Source: Nisaea nitritireducens (lineage in GTDB: Bacteria; Pseudomonadota; Alphaproteobacteria; Thalassobaculales; Thalassobaculaceae). From it: a stretch of DNA of 64,000 bases. The translations under genes were made by a program, and so were the position numbers. The stretch lies in the NCBI RefSeq assembly GCF_014904795.1, contig NZ_JACZFS010000065.1, positions 1 through 64,000 of the forward strand, in the 5' to 3' direction. Shown one piece after another: positions 45,013 to 53,413 of the stretch. The notes under the pieces were generated by a model, which searched no databases, had not been told where the DNA came from, and worked only from the letters and a program-made list of their open reading frames with translations. Every line of letters begins with the position of its first letter. The stretch's first letter is position 1.

Positions 45013-46611
45013 TTACGCGCTTTCCGCCCGGATCAGGTCGGCCGCCTTCTCGGCGATCATGATGGTCGGGGCGTTGGTGTTGCCGGTTGTCAGATAGGGC
45101 ATCACCGATGCGTCGGCGACGCGCAAGCCCTCGACGCCGCGGACTCTGAGCTCGGGGTCAACGACCGCCATGGGATCGATCCCCATCTTGCAGGTGCCGA
45201 CCGGATGGTAGAGCGTGGTGCCGCGTTCCCGGGCGAATTGCGCGAGCGCGGCCTCGTCCGCTGCAGCCGATCCCGGCCAGAGTTCCGCAGCGCTGTGGCG
45301 CGCCAGGGACGGCGCCGCGAAGATCCGCCGCACATGCTCCATGCCGGACAGCATCACGCGCAAATCGTCGCGATCCGACAGATAGTTCGGCTTGATGCGC
45401 GGCGGCTCCGACGGATCCGGGCTGGCGGCCATCACCGTGCCACGGCTGGCGGGACGCGTCGGACAGATTACCGTCGCCATTCCGGGCGCGCGCTCAAGCG
45501 CCAGCGGCTTGTCCGGATCGTAGCTGGCCGGCGTGAACAGGAGCTGAAGGTCCGGGCTCTCCAGGCCCTCGCGGCTGCGGCAGAACACCATGGCGCTCGT
45601 CACGCCGAAGGTCAGCGCGCCGTTGCCGAAAAGCGCGAAGCGGCCGATCTCGCGCAGCACCCGCCAGCCCCGCGACAGCTCGTTCAGCGAGATCGCGTCC
45701 CGCACCCGGTGGGTGATGCGCGTGACATAGTGATCGGACAGGTTGGCGCCCACGCCCGGCAGGTCCTGCACCACCGGCAGCCCGAGGCCCGCGACATGCC
45801 CGGCCGGGCCGATCCCCGAGAGCTGCAGGATTTGCGGTGAATTGACGGCGCCGCCGCACAGGATCACCTCGCGGGAGGCGCGGACGCGGACATCCTCGCC
45901 GTGGCGGCGAAACACCAGCCCGGTGCACCGGCGCCCTTCGAAGGTCAGCTTTTGCACCAGCGCCTCCGTCTCGATCCGCAGATTGGGGCGCTCGCGCGCC
46001 TCGGCCAGGAAGGTGCGTGCGGTCGACGCGCGCCAGCGCCCGCGCCGCGTCATCTGCGAATAGGCGACCCCGTCCTGCTGTGAGCCGTTGTAATCGGGGT
46101 TTAAGGCAAAACCGGCCTCCTGGGCCGCGCGCACGAAGGCGTGGGTCAGTGGCAGAATGGTCCGGTAATCCTCGACGGGCATCGGGCCGCTGCGCCCCCG
46201 GACAGCATCCTCGCCTTTGTCGTAGCGCTCGGACCGGCGAAACAGGGGCAAGACGTCGCTGAAGCTCCAGCCCCGGCAGCCGAGCTGCGCCCAGCCGTCG
46301 TAGTCGGCCGGGTTGCCGCGCACATAGAGCATCCCGTTGATCGAGTGCGATCCGCCCAGAACGCGTCCGCGCGGCCAGTGAATAGCCCGTCCCGCCGTGC
46401 CCTCTTCCGGTTCGCTCGCATAGTTCCAGTTGACGTTCGCGTTATAGAGCAGGCTCTTCACGCCGGCCGGAATATGGATCAGGGGATTGTGGTCCGCGGG
46501 CCCGGCCTCCAGCAGCAGGACCTTTGCCCCGGTCTCGCTCAGGCGGCTCGCCACGACACAGCCGGCGGAGCCTGCGCCGACCACGACATAGTCCGTTTCC
46601 ATCGCATCCAT
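45013..46611 (-). CDS. GMC family FAD oxidoreductase (choline/alcohol dehydrogenase-like)
   Basis: A 532-residue flavoprotein with the N-terminal FAD motif [16 protein letters not shown] and GMC signature [19 protein letters not shown]. It has the second signature-like [18 protein letters not shown] and the C-terminal active-site region [12 protein letters not shown] plus [19 protein letters not shown]. It oxidises an alcohol group to aldehyde or further with FAD; a choline-type or long-chain alcohol substrate is possible. The frame is open to a GTG overlapping the upstream stop. The ATG at 46611 has AAGGGG eight bases before it. It is second in an operon with the 3-hydroxyacyl-CoA dehydrogenase. 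Confidence 0.93.
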   Translation of the reverse strand: MDAMETDYVVVGAGSAGCVVASRLSETGAKVLLLEAGPADHNPLIHIPAGVKSLLYNANVNWNYASEPEEGTAGRAIHWPRGRVLGGSHSINGMLYVRGNPADYDGWAQLGCRGWSFSDVLPLFRRSERYDKGEDAVRGRSGPMPVEDYRTILPLTHAFVRAAQEAGFALNPDYNGSQQDGVAYSQMTRRGRWRASTARTFLAEARERPNLRIETEALVQKLTFEGRRCTGLVFRRHGEDVRVRASREVILCGGAVNSPQILQLSGIGPAGHVAGLGLPVVQDLPGVGANLSDHYVTRITHRVRDAISLNELSRGWRVLREIGRFALFGNGALTFGVTSAMVFCRSREGLESPDLQLLFTPASYDPDKPLALERAPGMATVICPTRPASRGTVMAASPDPSEPPRIKPNYLSDRDDLRVMLSGMEHVRRIFAAPSLARHSAAELWPGSAAADEAALAQFARERGTTLYHPVGTCKMGIDPMAVVDPELRVRGVEGLRVADASVMPYLTTGNTNAPTIMIAEKAADLIRAESA

Positions 46612-46616
46612 GCGGA

Positions 46617-47585
46617 TCACCCCTTCGGCGACAGCGGCGTCTCTTCCTCCACCGTCTCCACCGCCGCTTTCAGCTTCAGCAGCCCGATATCCCGGTTCCG
46701 GAACAATTCGTCCGGCTTCATGTCGCCATAGTCGAAATAGCCTGACCCGCTCATCACGCCCATCTTGCCGTCCGCGATCAGCCCCTCCAGCGTCTCGCTG
46801 TAGCCTTTCACTTCCGGCGGCGTGTACATCTTGTTGGAGAGCGAGCGGCGGGTCATGTCGAGGCCGGTGAAGTCCGCTTTCATCAGCGCGCCCATGGTCG
46901 CCATGCGCAGGGCGAGGCCGTATTTGATGCTGTCGTCGATGGCCTCGGGACTGGCCCAGCCCTCGTCCAGCATCCGGGTGATTTCCAGCGTCATCGCCGC
47001 CTGCAGCCGGTTTGCGACATAGCCGGGCGTGAAGCGGTCGAACAGCACCGGCTTCTTGCCGATGGCGCGGTAATGGTCCCGCATGGTCGTCAGATGTGCC
47101 GGATCGGTTTCCGGCCCGCCGGCGATATCGACCAGATCGATGATATAGGGCGGCGTGTACCAGTGGGTGATGATGAAACGGTTCTGCAGGCTGGCCGGGA
47201 CCAGCGGGAAGACGTCGAGATAGGAGGTGTTGCTGGCGATCAGCGCCCGCGCCGGGGCCGCCGCTTCGATCTCGGCATACACCGTGCGCTTCACATCCCG
47301 GTTCTCGACCACCGCCTCGATGATGAAATCCGCGTCCGAAACCGCGTCGGCGAGGGTAGCCACTGGCGTGATCCGGGCGAGGATCGGGGCGACGTCGGCG
47401 CGGGCGATGCTGCCTGCCGAGACCATGGTCTCCAGCGCGCTGGCGGCGAGGTCCATGCCGATCTTGAGCTGGTTCTCGCTGATATCGGTCATCTTCACCG
47501 GATGCCCGGCGATTGCATGCACCAGGGCAAGCCCGTGTCCCATCAGTCCGGCGCCGATCAGGGCGATCTTGCTTGAGCTGTCCAT
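46617..47585 (-). CDS. 3-hydroxyacyl-CoA dehydrogenase family protein
   Basis: A 322-residue NAD-dependent dehydrogenase with the N-terminal motif [11 protein letters not shown], then [20 protein letters not shown], the conserved SNTSYLDV loop and catalytic-histidine segment [18 protein letters not shown]. In canonical members the last segment reads GxHFFNP, so the HWYTP form marks a divergent subgroup. That subgroup includes enzymes acting on hydroxy acids that are not CoA-linked, such as carnitine or gulonate dehydrogenases. The C-terminal domain is present. It overlaps the start region of the GMC gene, so the two enzymes probably act in one pathway on a hydroxylated substrate. Confidence 0.9.
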   Translation of the reverse strand: MDSSSKIALIGAGLMGHGLALVHAIAGHPVKMTDISENQLKIGMDLAASALETMVSAGSIARADVAPILARITPVATLADAVSDADFIIEAVVENRDVKRTVYAEIEAAAPARALIASNTSYLDVFPLVPASLQNRFIITHWYTPPYIIDLVDIAGGPETDPAHLTTMRDHYRAIGKKPVLFDRFTPGYVANRLQAAMTLEITRMLDEGWASPEAIDDSIKYGLALRMATMGALMKADFTGLDMTRRSLSNKMYTPPEVKGYSETLEGLIADGKMGVMSGSGYFDYGDMKPDELFRNRDIGLLKLKAAVETVEEETPLSPKG

Positions 47586-47738
47586 TGCCGCGTTTCCCCT
47601 TGCGATATTAGTGCTTCGTGTTTTGCCAGGAGGCTAGCAAAGCCGGGCCGCGCCGATTGATGGTATTTTGGCAGCACGGCTGGCGAGCGGCGCGGAGAGT
47701 GCCGGGTGTTCCGGCAAACCGTCACCACACTTGTGCCC

Positions 47739-47769
47739 GCCTGCGGCTTTACGGGGCCTGTCCGCAGGC
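47739..47769. repeat. Inverted repeat in the divergent promoter region of the D-aminoacylase gene
   Basis: Perfect 8-base arms GCCTGCGG (47739-47746) and CCGCAGGC (47762-47769) separated by 15 bases, with outer GTG/CAC also symmetric. It lies 44 bases ahead of the 47813 start and could be an operator or leader hairpin. No T-run follows. Confidence 0.4.
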
Positions 47770-47812
47770 TCACACTCCCGGAAAAAGAGAATAAACATCG
47801 GGAGGATTCGCC

Positions 47813-49540
47813 ATGTCTGCTGAGCCAAAGTCTGCTGAGCCCACACTGATCATCCGGAATGGAACCATCGTCGACGGCACCGGGGCGGAGCCGGTCGAGG
47901 CGGATCTGGCGCTGGCCGGGGATCGCATCGTCGGCATCGGCGATTTCGGAGCGCAGACCGCCGTCGAGGAGATCGACGCGCGGGGCAAGCTGGTCACGCC
48001 CGGGTTCGTCGATATTCACACCCATTATGACGGCCAGGCGGTTTGGGACAAGCACATGGCGCCCTCGGCCTGGCACGGCGTCACCACGGCGATCATGGGC
48101 AACTGCGGTGTCGGCTTCGCGCCCTGCAAGCCGGAGGACCGCGAGAAGCTGGTCGAGCTGATGGAGGGGGTGGAGGACATTCCCGGCCCGGTCCTGCATG
48201 AAGGACTGAACTGGCAGTGGGAGAGCTTTGCGGAGTATCTCGACGTGCTGGAGAAGCTGCCGCGCGACATGGATCTCGGCGTGCTGCTGCCCCATGCCGC
48301 CGTCCGGGTCTATGTCATGGGCGAGCGGGCGATCAATCTCGAACATGCGACGCCGGAAGACATCGCCCGGATGCGGGAGATTTCGGCGGATGCTGTGCGC
48401 GCGGGAGCCTTCGGATTTTCGACCTCGCGCACCATCAGCCACAAGAGCCTCGCCGGTGACTACACACCGACCCTGCGCGCCCAGGAGGAAGAGCTGACCG
48501 GGATCGCGCGCGGCATGCAGGATGCCGGGGCAGGCTTCCTCGAGATCGTCTCTGACTGGGACGAGCCGGACCCGGAAACCGAGTTCGCCATGCTGCGCCG
48601 GATCATCGAGAATAGCGGCCGGACCGCCGTCTTCACCCTGAACCAGCGGCACGACCGGCCGCATTTCTGGCGCGACCTGCTGCGGATGGCGGGGGAGGCG
48701 GCGAATGACGGACTGTCGATCCGGCCGGTGGTGGCGCCGCGCCCGATCGGTATCCTGCTCGGCCTTGAAGGCAGCCAGAACCCGTTCTCCGGCACCGAGA
48801 CCTATCGCTCCATCGCGGATCTGCCGCTGGCGGAGCGGGTCACGGCTTTGCGCGATCCGGAGGTGCGCCGGAAGATCCTTTCCGAGGACCCGGTGAAGAA
48901 CAGCACCTTCCCGCTGATCCACCGGATTTCCTTCTCCAAGATGTTCCGCCTCGGCTCGCCCGCCAATTACGAGCCCGCGAAGAGCGAGTCCATCGCGGCG
49001 ATGGCCGAGCGGGAAGGCCGGACGGCGCCCGAGGTCGCCTACGACATCCTGCTGGAGCGGGAGGGGCGCGGCTTCATCTACACGCCGCTGGTGAACTACG
49101 CGAATTACGACATGAGCGCGCCGGAAGAGATGCTGGCCGACAGGAACGCGATCATGGGGCTGGGGGACGGCGGCGCCCATGTCGGCTTCATCCTCGATGC
49201 CGGCTATCCGACCTGGCTGATGAGCTACTGGGGCCGCGACCGGGCCCGCTTCCCGATGACGGACGTGATCCGGCGCCTGACCTCCGACACCGCCAGCGCC
49301 GCCGGTCTGTCCGACCGTGGTGTGCTGGCGCCTGGCAAGAAAGCCGACGTCAATATCATCGACTGGGACAAGGTCGGCTTCTCCGATCCCTACGTCACCT
49401 ATGACCTGCCGGCGAACGGCAAGCGGCTGATGCAGAAATCGACCGGCTACGACGCCACCATTGTCTCCGGCAAGGTGACATACCGGGGCGGCGAGGCGAC
49501 GGGCGCCCTGCCGGGAGGAGTGGTGCGAGGGCAAAGATAG
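47813..49540 (+). CDS. N-acyl-D-amino-acid deacylase family amidohydrolase
   Basis: A 575-residue metal-dependent amidohydrolase of the D-aminoacylase type. Metal-binding motif GFVDIHTHYDGQAVWD, then SAWHGVTTAIMGNCGVGFAPCK with the conserved cysteine ligand, later AFTLNQRHD-like FTLNQRHDRPHFW and the catalytic GLGDGGAHVGFILD. It should cleave N-acyl-D-amino acids or related amides in the cytoplasm. A short SAEPKSAEPT repeat marks the N-terminus. The ribosome site GGGAGGA is strong. A serine hydrolase gene follows 35 bases later, suggesting joint breakdown of amides. Confidence 0.93.
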   Translation: MSAEPKSAEPTLIIRNGTIVDGTGAEPVEADLALAGDRIVGIGDFGAQTAVEEIDARGKLVTPGFVDIHTHYDGQAVWDKHMAPSAWHGVTTAIMGNCGVGFAPCKPEDREKLVELMEGVEDIPGPVLHEGLNWQWESFAEYLDVLEKLPRDMDLGVLLPHAAVRVYVMGERAINLEHATPEDIARMREISADAVRAGAFGFSTSRTISHKSLAGDYTPTLRAQEEELTGIARGMQDAGAGFLEIVSDWDEPDPETEFAMLRRIIENSGRTAVFTLNQRHDRPHFWRDLLRMAGEAANDGLSIRPVVAPRPIGILLGLEGSQNPFSGTETYRSIADLPLAERVTALRDPEVRRKILSEDPVKNSTFPLIHRISFSKMFRLGSPANYEPAKSESIAAMAEREGRTAPEVAYDILLEREGRGFIYTPLVNYANYDMSAPEEMLADRNAIMGLGDGGAHVGFILDAGYPTWLMSYWGRDRARFPMTDVIRRLTSDTASAAGLSDRGVLAPGKKADVNIIDWDKVGFSDPYVTYDLPANGKRLMQKSTGYDATIVSGKVTYRGGEATGALPGGVVRGQR

Positions 49541-49575
49541 CGGTAGAGGTAGCGTCCAACCTTCAAGGACCCACC

Positions 49576-50757
49576 ATGCCCGTGACTGATCTTATGCAGG
49601 GCTTTCCTGCCTCTCCCGAAACACAGGTGACGCTGGCGAACTGGCGGACGGCGCCGTTCAGCCGGTGGGCTTTTCACCATGTGCGCGAAATCGTGGCGTC
49701 TGCGGATATTCCGAACGATCCCGATGCGGTGTCCGGTCTGCGGCATGCGCCGGGCGGCCTCGACGGGCTCACGCTGGACGGTGGGGTGAGCCTCTCGGAT
49801 TTCCTCGCCAACACGGACACTGACGGGATCGTGGTTCTGCGGCGCGGCGCGTTGGTGTTCGAATCCTATGCGAACGGCATGGATGTCTTCACACCGCATA
49901 TTCTGATGTCGGTCTCGAAATCGCTGCTTGGCCTGATCGCCGGGATCCTCATTGAGGAAGGTGTTCTCGATCCGGACGCTCCGGTCACCAGCTATGTGCT
50001 GGAGATTGCGGGCACGGCCTACAAAGGCGCGACGGTGCGTCACCTGCTCGACATGCGGGCCGGAGTCGCTTTTGACGAAGATTATCTCGCGACATCAGGG
50101 CCGATCATCGAATACCGCAAGGCGCAGAACTGGAACCCGCTGGAGCCGGGCGAGCTTCCTTCGGATCTGCGGAGCTTTTTCGCGACGATGACCGGCGCGG
50201 ACGGCGCGCATGACGGCAGCTTCCACTATGTCTCGCCGAATACCGATCTGCTCGGCTGGGTGATCGAGCGTGCCAGCGGACGGCGCTATGCCGATCTCGT
50301 CTCCGAAAAACTGTGGCGGCCGATGGGGGCGGAGCGCAGCGCCTATATCACCGTCGACCGGCTCGGCGCCCCGCGTTGTGCAGGCGGTTTCTGCGCGACG
50401 GTGCGCGATCTCGCCCGGGTCGGGCAGCTTCTTGTCGAAGGCGGGCGCGGTATCGTCCCCGCTGGCTGGATCGACGATCTGATCGCGGGCGGCGATGCTG
50501 CCGCCTGGGCGTCGGGCGATTTCACGGAACTCTTCCGCGGCGCGCCGATGCGCTATCGCAGCAAATGGTACGTCGAGGACGGGCCGGCGCCGCTGCTGTT
50601 TGGCTACGGCGTGCATGGCCAGAACCTGTTTGTCGACCGGGCGAACGAAATCGTGGTCGCAAAGGTCTCGTCCCAGGCGCTGCCTGTCGACGAGGAGCGA
50701 AACGCACTGACGATCCGGTCGGTGAAGGCGATTGTTGGCGCGCTCACGGCTGATTGA
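49576..50757 (+). CDS. Serine hydrolase of the beta-lactamase/NylB-like (class C) family
   Basis: A 393-residue hydrolase. The nucleophile motif SVSK is at residues 112-115, the second element is in FHYVSPNTDLLGWVIE, and the C-terminal VHGQNLFVDRANEIVVAK matches the third strand. These features are shared with 6-aminohexanoate-dimer hydrolase (NylB) and carboxylesterases of penicillin-binding fold. No signal peptide is seen, so it is likely cytoplasmic. It directly follows the D-aminoacylase-like gene; both act on amide or ester bonds. It is not likely to give beta-lactam resistance. Confidence 0.89.
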   Translation: MPVTDLMQGFPASPETQVTLANWRTAPFSRWAFHHVREIVASADIPNDPDAVSGLRHAPGGLDGLTLDGGVSLSDFLANTDTDGIVVLRRGALVFESYANGMDVFTPHILMSVSKSLLGLIAGILIEEGVLDPDAPVTSYVLEIAGTAYKGATVRHLLDMRAGVAFDEDYLATSGPIIEYRKAQNWNPLEPGELPSDLRSFFATMTGADGAHDGSFHYVSPNTDLLGWVIERASGRRYADLVSEKLWRPMGAERSAYITVDRLGAPRCAGGFCATVRDLARVGQLLVEGGRGIVPAGWIDDLIAGGDAAAWASGDFTELFRGAPMRYRSKWYVEDGPAPLLFGYGVHGQNLFVDRANEIVVAKVSSQALPVDEERNALTIRSVKAIVGALTAD

Positions 50758-50844
50758 CCTGTCTGCTTCGCGCCTTTATTGATCAATGCTGCGTTATAGG
50801 TAAGTGTCTTGTTTTGTTGGTTTTTTTGTTGAGAAGAGGATCAA

Positions 50845-51399
50845 GTGAAATTACGCATACCAAACATTGACGATATTCCTGCGTATGTTTCCGCGCTCAA
50901 AAACGGTTGGTCACCAGACAATTTGCGCCCTGAAGCCGCAGATGAACAGATCGCTGCGATTTCAAAGGACGCGGCATCGTTCGTTTCAAAACTTGACGAT
51001 CCGACAGCGAAGGCTGGCCCTCTTACGCTTCCAGACGGCTCGAAGGTGCCGCGCTTGCCGAGCATTCGCAGATGGATATGGGATAATGAGTTTTGCGGTC
51101 ACATAGGTTTGCGGTGGAAGCCTGGGACAGAGGAACTGCCGCCGACTTGTTCGGGTCACATCGGGTATGCCGTCGTGCCTTGGCGACAAGGAGAGGGCCT
51201 TGCGTCTGCAGCGCTTGTCGCAATTCTTCCAGAGGCGAAAGCAGCCGGCCTTAAATACGTTGAAATTACGACCAGCCCTGACAACCCTGCTTCGATACGG
51301 GTCATCGAAAAAGCAGGCGGGGTGATGGTTAGAACCTATAGTGCCGACAAGGCTCTCGGTGGACGCGAGACCGTAGAGTACAAAATCCCGCTGACTTAA
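50845..51399 (+). CDS. GNAT family N-acetyltransferase
   Basis: A 184-residue protein with a GNAT fold: the CoA-binding segment IGYAVVPWRQGEGLASAALVA, then YVEITTSPDNPASIRVIEKAGG. Relatives acetylate amino groups of small molecules or proteins. The region has lower GC than its neighbours and a TTTTTTTG-rich leader, and its codon choice differs (GCG/CCG less favoured). It lies between the serine hydrolase and CinA-like genes, with tRNA-Ser some 750 bases downstream. Transfer is possible but unproven. Confidence 0.88.
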   Translation: MKLRIPNIDDIPAYVSALKNGWSPDNLRPEAADEQIAAISKDAASFVSKLDDPTAKAGPLTLPDGSKVPRLPSIRRWIWDNEFCGHIGLRWKPGTEELPPTCSGHIGYAVVPWRQGEGLASAALVAILPEAKAAGLKYVEITTSPDNPASIRVIEKAGGVMVRTYSADKALGGRETVEYKIPLT

Positions 51400-51523
51400 G
51401 ACGCAGACTTCGGAGAGCCGCCATTCATACGCAACAAATGAACGGCGCCTTTGTCCGCATAGCGGGCATACTGCTGAAATGAGCTAACAGCGCGATTTAA
51501 GGCGCGACGGGAGGATTGACGGG

Positions 51524-52018
51524 ATGCGTGATTTGGGTGGGCTTGGTGAAGCCGCTGGACGGTTGTTGACGGCACGCGGCGAGACCATCGCCGTCGCCGA
51601 GTCCTCCGCCGGCGGGCTGATTTCCGCCTCTCTCCTGGCGGTGCCGGGCGCCTCCGCCTATTTCGTCGCCGGCGGGGTGATCTACACCCACAAGGCCCGC
51701 GAGATCTTCACGGATATTGTGTTTGAGCAGCACCCGGGCATGCGCTCCTCCTCCGAGCCCTACGCGGCCCTGCTGGCCGAGACCATGCGGCGGAAGATGG
51801 ACACCACATGGGGACTTGCGGAGACCGGTGCCTCGGGCCCGCGGGGCAACCGCTACGGCGATGCCGCCGGTCACACCTGCATCGCGCTCTGCGGCCCGAC
51901 GACCCGGGTCTTCACGCTGGAGACCGGTGAGGGAAACCGGGAAGCCAATATGTGGCGTTTCACCGAAGCCGCCCTGAACGCCCTGGCGGCAGCCCTCGAG
52001 CAACCGGTGACCGCCTGA
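51524..52018 (+). CDS. CinA C-terminal domain protein (nicotinamide-nucleotide amidase type, PncC)
   Basis: A 164-residue stand-alone CinA-C domain. Family motifs are AVAESSAGGLISASLLAVPGA with YFVAGGVIYTHKAR and the LAETGASGPRGNRYGD loop. PncC deamidates nicotinamide mononucleotide to nicotinate mononucleotide in the pyridine-nucleotide salvage cycle. Typical sequences have GIAGPxG where this one has GASGPRG. The ribosome site GGGAGGA precedes the ATG. Confidence 0.88.
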   Translation: MRDLGGLGEAAGRLLTARGETIAVAESSAGGLISASLLAVPGASAYFVAGGVIYTHKAREIFTDIVFEQHPGMRSSSEPYAALLAETMRRKMDTTWGLAETGASGPRGNRYGDAAGHTCIALCGPTTRVFTLETGEGNREANMWRFTEAALNALAAALEQPVTA

Positions 52019-52054
52019 TCTGTCGCGTGATTCGCGGTGAGGCCGCAAAGGTCT

Positions 52055-52072
52055 GAGGCAACCGATTGCCTC
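52055..52072. repeat. Short hairpin downstream of the CinA-like gene
   Basis: GAGGCAA / TTGCCTC arms around CCGA, without a T-run. It lies between the convergent CinA-like and tRNA-Ser genes and may contribute to transcript ends from either side. Confidence 0.4.
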
Positions 52073-52148
52073 TAAAGGGGATCAATCCGGGCGCCAACAG
52101 CCGGACGGTTTCCCGTCACATAAAAATATCAATTTGATATCGGAAAGC

Positions 52149-52238
52149 TGGCGGAGGGACGGGGATTCGAACCCCGGAGGGGCTTACACCCCAACACGCT
52201 TTCCAGGCGTGCGCCTTAAACCACTCGGCCATCCCTCC
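52149..52238 (-). tRNA. tRNA-Ser, anticodon GGA
   Basis: On the minus strand the sequence folds as a class II tRNA of 87 bases plus an encoded CCA. The acceptor stem is GGAGGGA/TCCCTCC with discriminator G. The anticodon stem CACGC/GCGTG holds loop CTGGAAA (anticodon GGA at 52204-52202). A long variable arm follows, then the T arm with GGTTCGAATCC. It reads UCC and UCU serine codons. Confidence 0.96.
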
Positions 52239-52456
52239 TGAAGAGGCGCGGACCATACAAAAGCCGTCCGGGCTTTGCAACGATTTGAAGCCTGAAATTG
52301 AAGAAAAAAAGACAGTTCTGCCGCTGACCCCCGGATATGCGCGGTACGATTGGTTGTGGGGCTCGATTGGTGTAGTCTTTCCAGACTGTTAGGGGGCTCG
52401 TCAGTTGTTTGCGCGCAGGTCCGCCGGAGAACCGGTTCGGGCGCGCCGGGGGATGT

Positions 52457-52783
52457 ATGAGGCGGTTGTTCCGGTTTATTGCGCTGCTGTTGATCCTGAT
52501 TGCGCTGGCACTCGCCGCGCGGGACGGATATGCGAGCTACCAGGCGGAGGCGCTGCGCATCATGGATGCGGGCACGCTCTGGGCCGGATTGCATCGGGAC
52601 AGCCTGCAGCTCGCCGAGCCGGCAATCGCCCGATATCTGCATCCTTTTCTCTGGCATCCGGTGATGGTGACCGTCCTGCTGTTCCCGGCCTGGCTGGTCT
52701 TTGGTGGGCTCGGGATCCTTCTCTGGCTGCTGACCCGGCTGCGTGGCCGACCCGCCTCACGGGATCTGTTCATGCGCGACTGA
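52457..52783 (+). CDS. Small two-helix membrane protein, hypothetical
   Basis: A 108-residue protein with an N-terminal helix (LFRFIALLLILIALALAARD) and a second helix near residues 62-86 (MVTVLLFPAWLVFGGLGILLWLL). The ATG at 52457 follows GGGGGA; the frame is open from 52409. The middle section is soluble and likely periplasmic (RIMDAGTLWAGLHRDSLQ). It resembles small conserved alphaproteobacterial membrane proteins, but I cannot name a family. Confidence 0.72.
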   Translation: MRRLFRFIALLLILIALALAARDGYASYQAEALRIMDAGTLWAGLHRDSLQLAEPAIARYLHPFLWHPVMVTVLLFPAWLVFGGLGILLWLLTRLRGRPASRDLFMRD

Positions 52784-52880
52784 TCGTCCGCCCAGATAAT
52801 TAAAAAAGAATAATCTTGATTTAATAAATTCCCGGCGCAGAATGCTCTGCAACGAACCCGTCGTTGCGAGGAGGCCTACC

Positions 52881-53372
52881 GTGCCGGAAGTTTCCGCTGA
52901 AAACCCTATCCCATCCTCAACTCCCACCCCGGTTCCCGTGGTCGGGATCAATCACATCGCGCTTGAGGTTGGCGATCTCGACGAGGCGCTGAAGTTTTAC
53001 GGCAGGCTTTTCACGTTCGAGCAGCGCGGCCGGACCGAAAGCCAGGCCGAAATTGATCTTGGCGACCAGTTCATCGCATTGGTCACGAGCCGGCCTCAGC
53101 CGGCGGATGTGAAGCGGCATGTCGGTCTTGTGGTGGCGGACAAGGAGGCGGTGCGCGCGGTGTTGCTGGCGAACGGGGTGGAAATCCTGCCCCTGCCGGA
53201 TCGTTTCCTCGACTTCCTCGATCCCTGGGGCAACCGGATCGAAATCATCGGCTACGAGAATATCCAGTTCACCAAGGCGGACCATGTTCTTCGCAGCATG
53301 GGGCTCGGTCATCTGCGGAAGACGGACGCGGCCATCGATGAGCTGACCGAAAAAGGCATGCGGCCGGACTGA
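52881..53372 (+). CDS. VOC-family (glyoxalase/bleomycin-resistance fold) protein
   Basis: A 163-residue protein with a single vicinal-oxygen-chelate domain: GINHIALEVGDLDEALKFYGRLF at the start, KRHVGLVVADKEAVRAVL and the metal-ligand segment DPWGNRIEIIGYENIQF. An upstream ATG at 52842 exists. The GTG at 52881 has a strong GAGGAGG site six bases away, so I start there. A Pro/Ser-rich leader of about 17 residues precedes the domain. The Rieske gene begins 41 bases later on the same strand; the two probably form one unit. Confidence 0.87.
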   Translation: MPEVSAENPIPSSTPTPVPVVGINHIALEVGDLDEALKFYGRLFTFEQRGRTESQAEIDLGDQFIALVTSRPQPADVKRHVGLVVADKEAVRAVLLANGVEILPLPDRFLDFLDPWGNRIEIIGYENIQFTKADHVLRSMGLGHLRKTDAAIDELTEKGMRPD

Positions 53373-53413
53373 GCGGACCAGACTGACCGGATAAGACAAG
53401 AGGAAGAGGTGTC

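Noticed and set aside
47558-49534. A 658-residue open frame on the minus strand opposite the D-aminoacylase gene
   Set aside because: The plus strand encodes a full amidohydrolase with metal-binding motifs; the antisense frame has no recognisable domain and an Arg/His-rich shadow composition.
49576-50757. Beta-lactam resistance gene
   Set aside because: The SxxK fold is there, but sequence features fit NylB/esterase-like hydrolases, and no signal peptide is present.
50758-52238. Possible integrated element next to tRNA-Ser
   Set aside because: The region beyond the tRNA 3' end holds a GNAT and a CinA-like gene but no integrase, and I found no second copy of the tRNA 3' end to serve as an attachment repeat.
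52881-53372. Bleomycin or fosfomycin resistance determinant
   Set aside because: The VOC fold is shared by many enzymes; the pairing with a Rieske protein points to metabolism rather than resistance.
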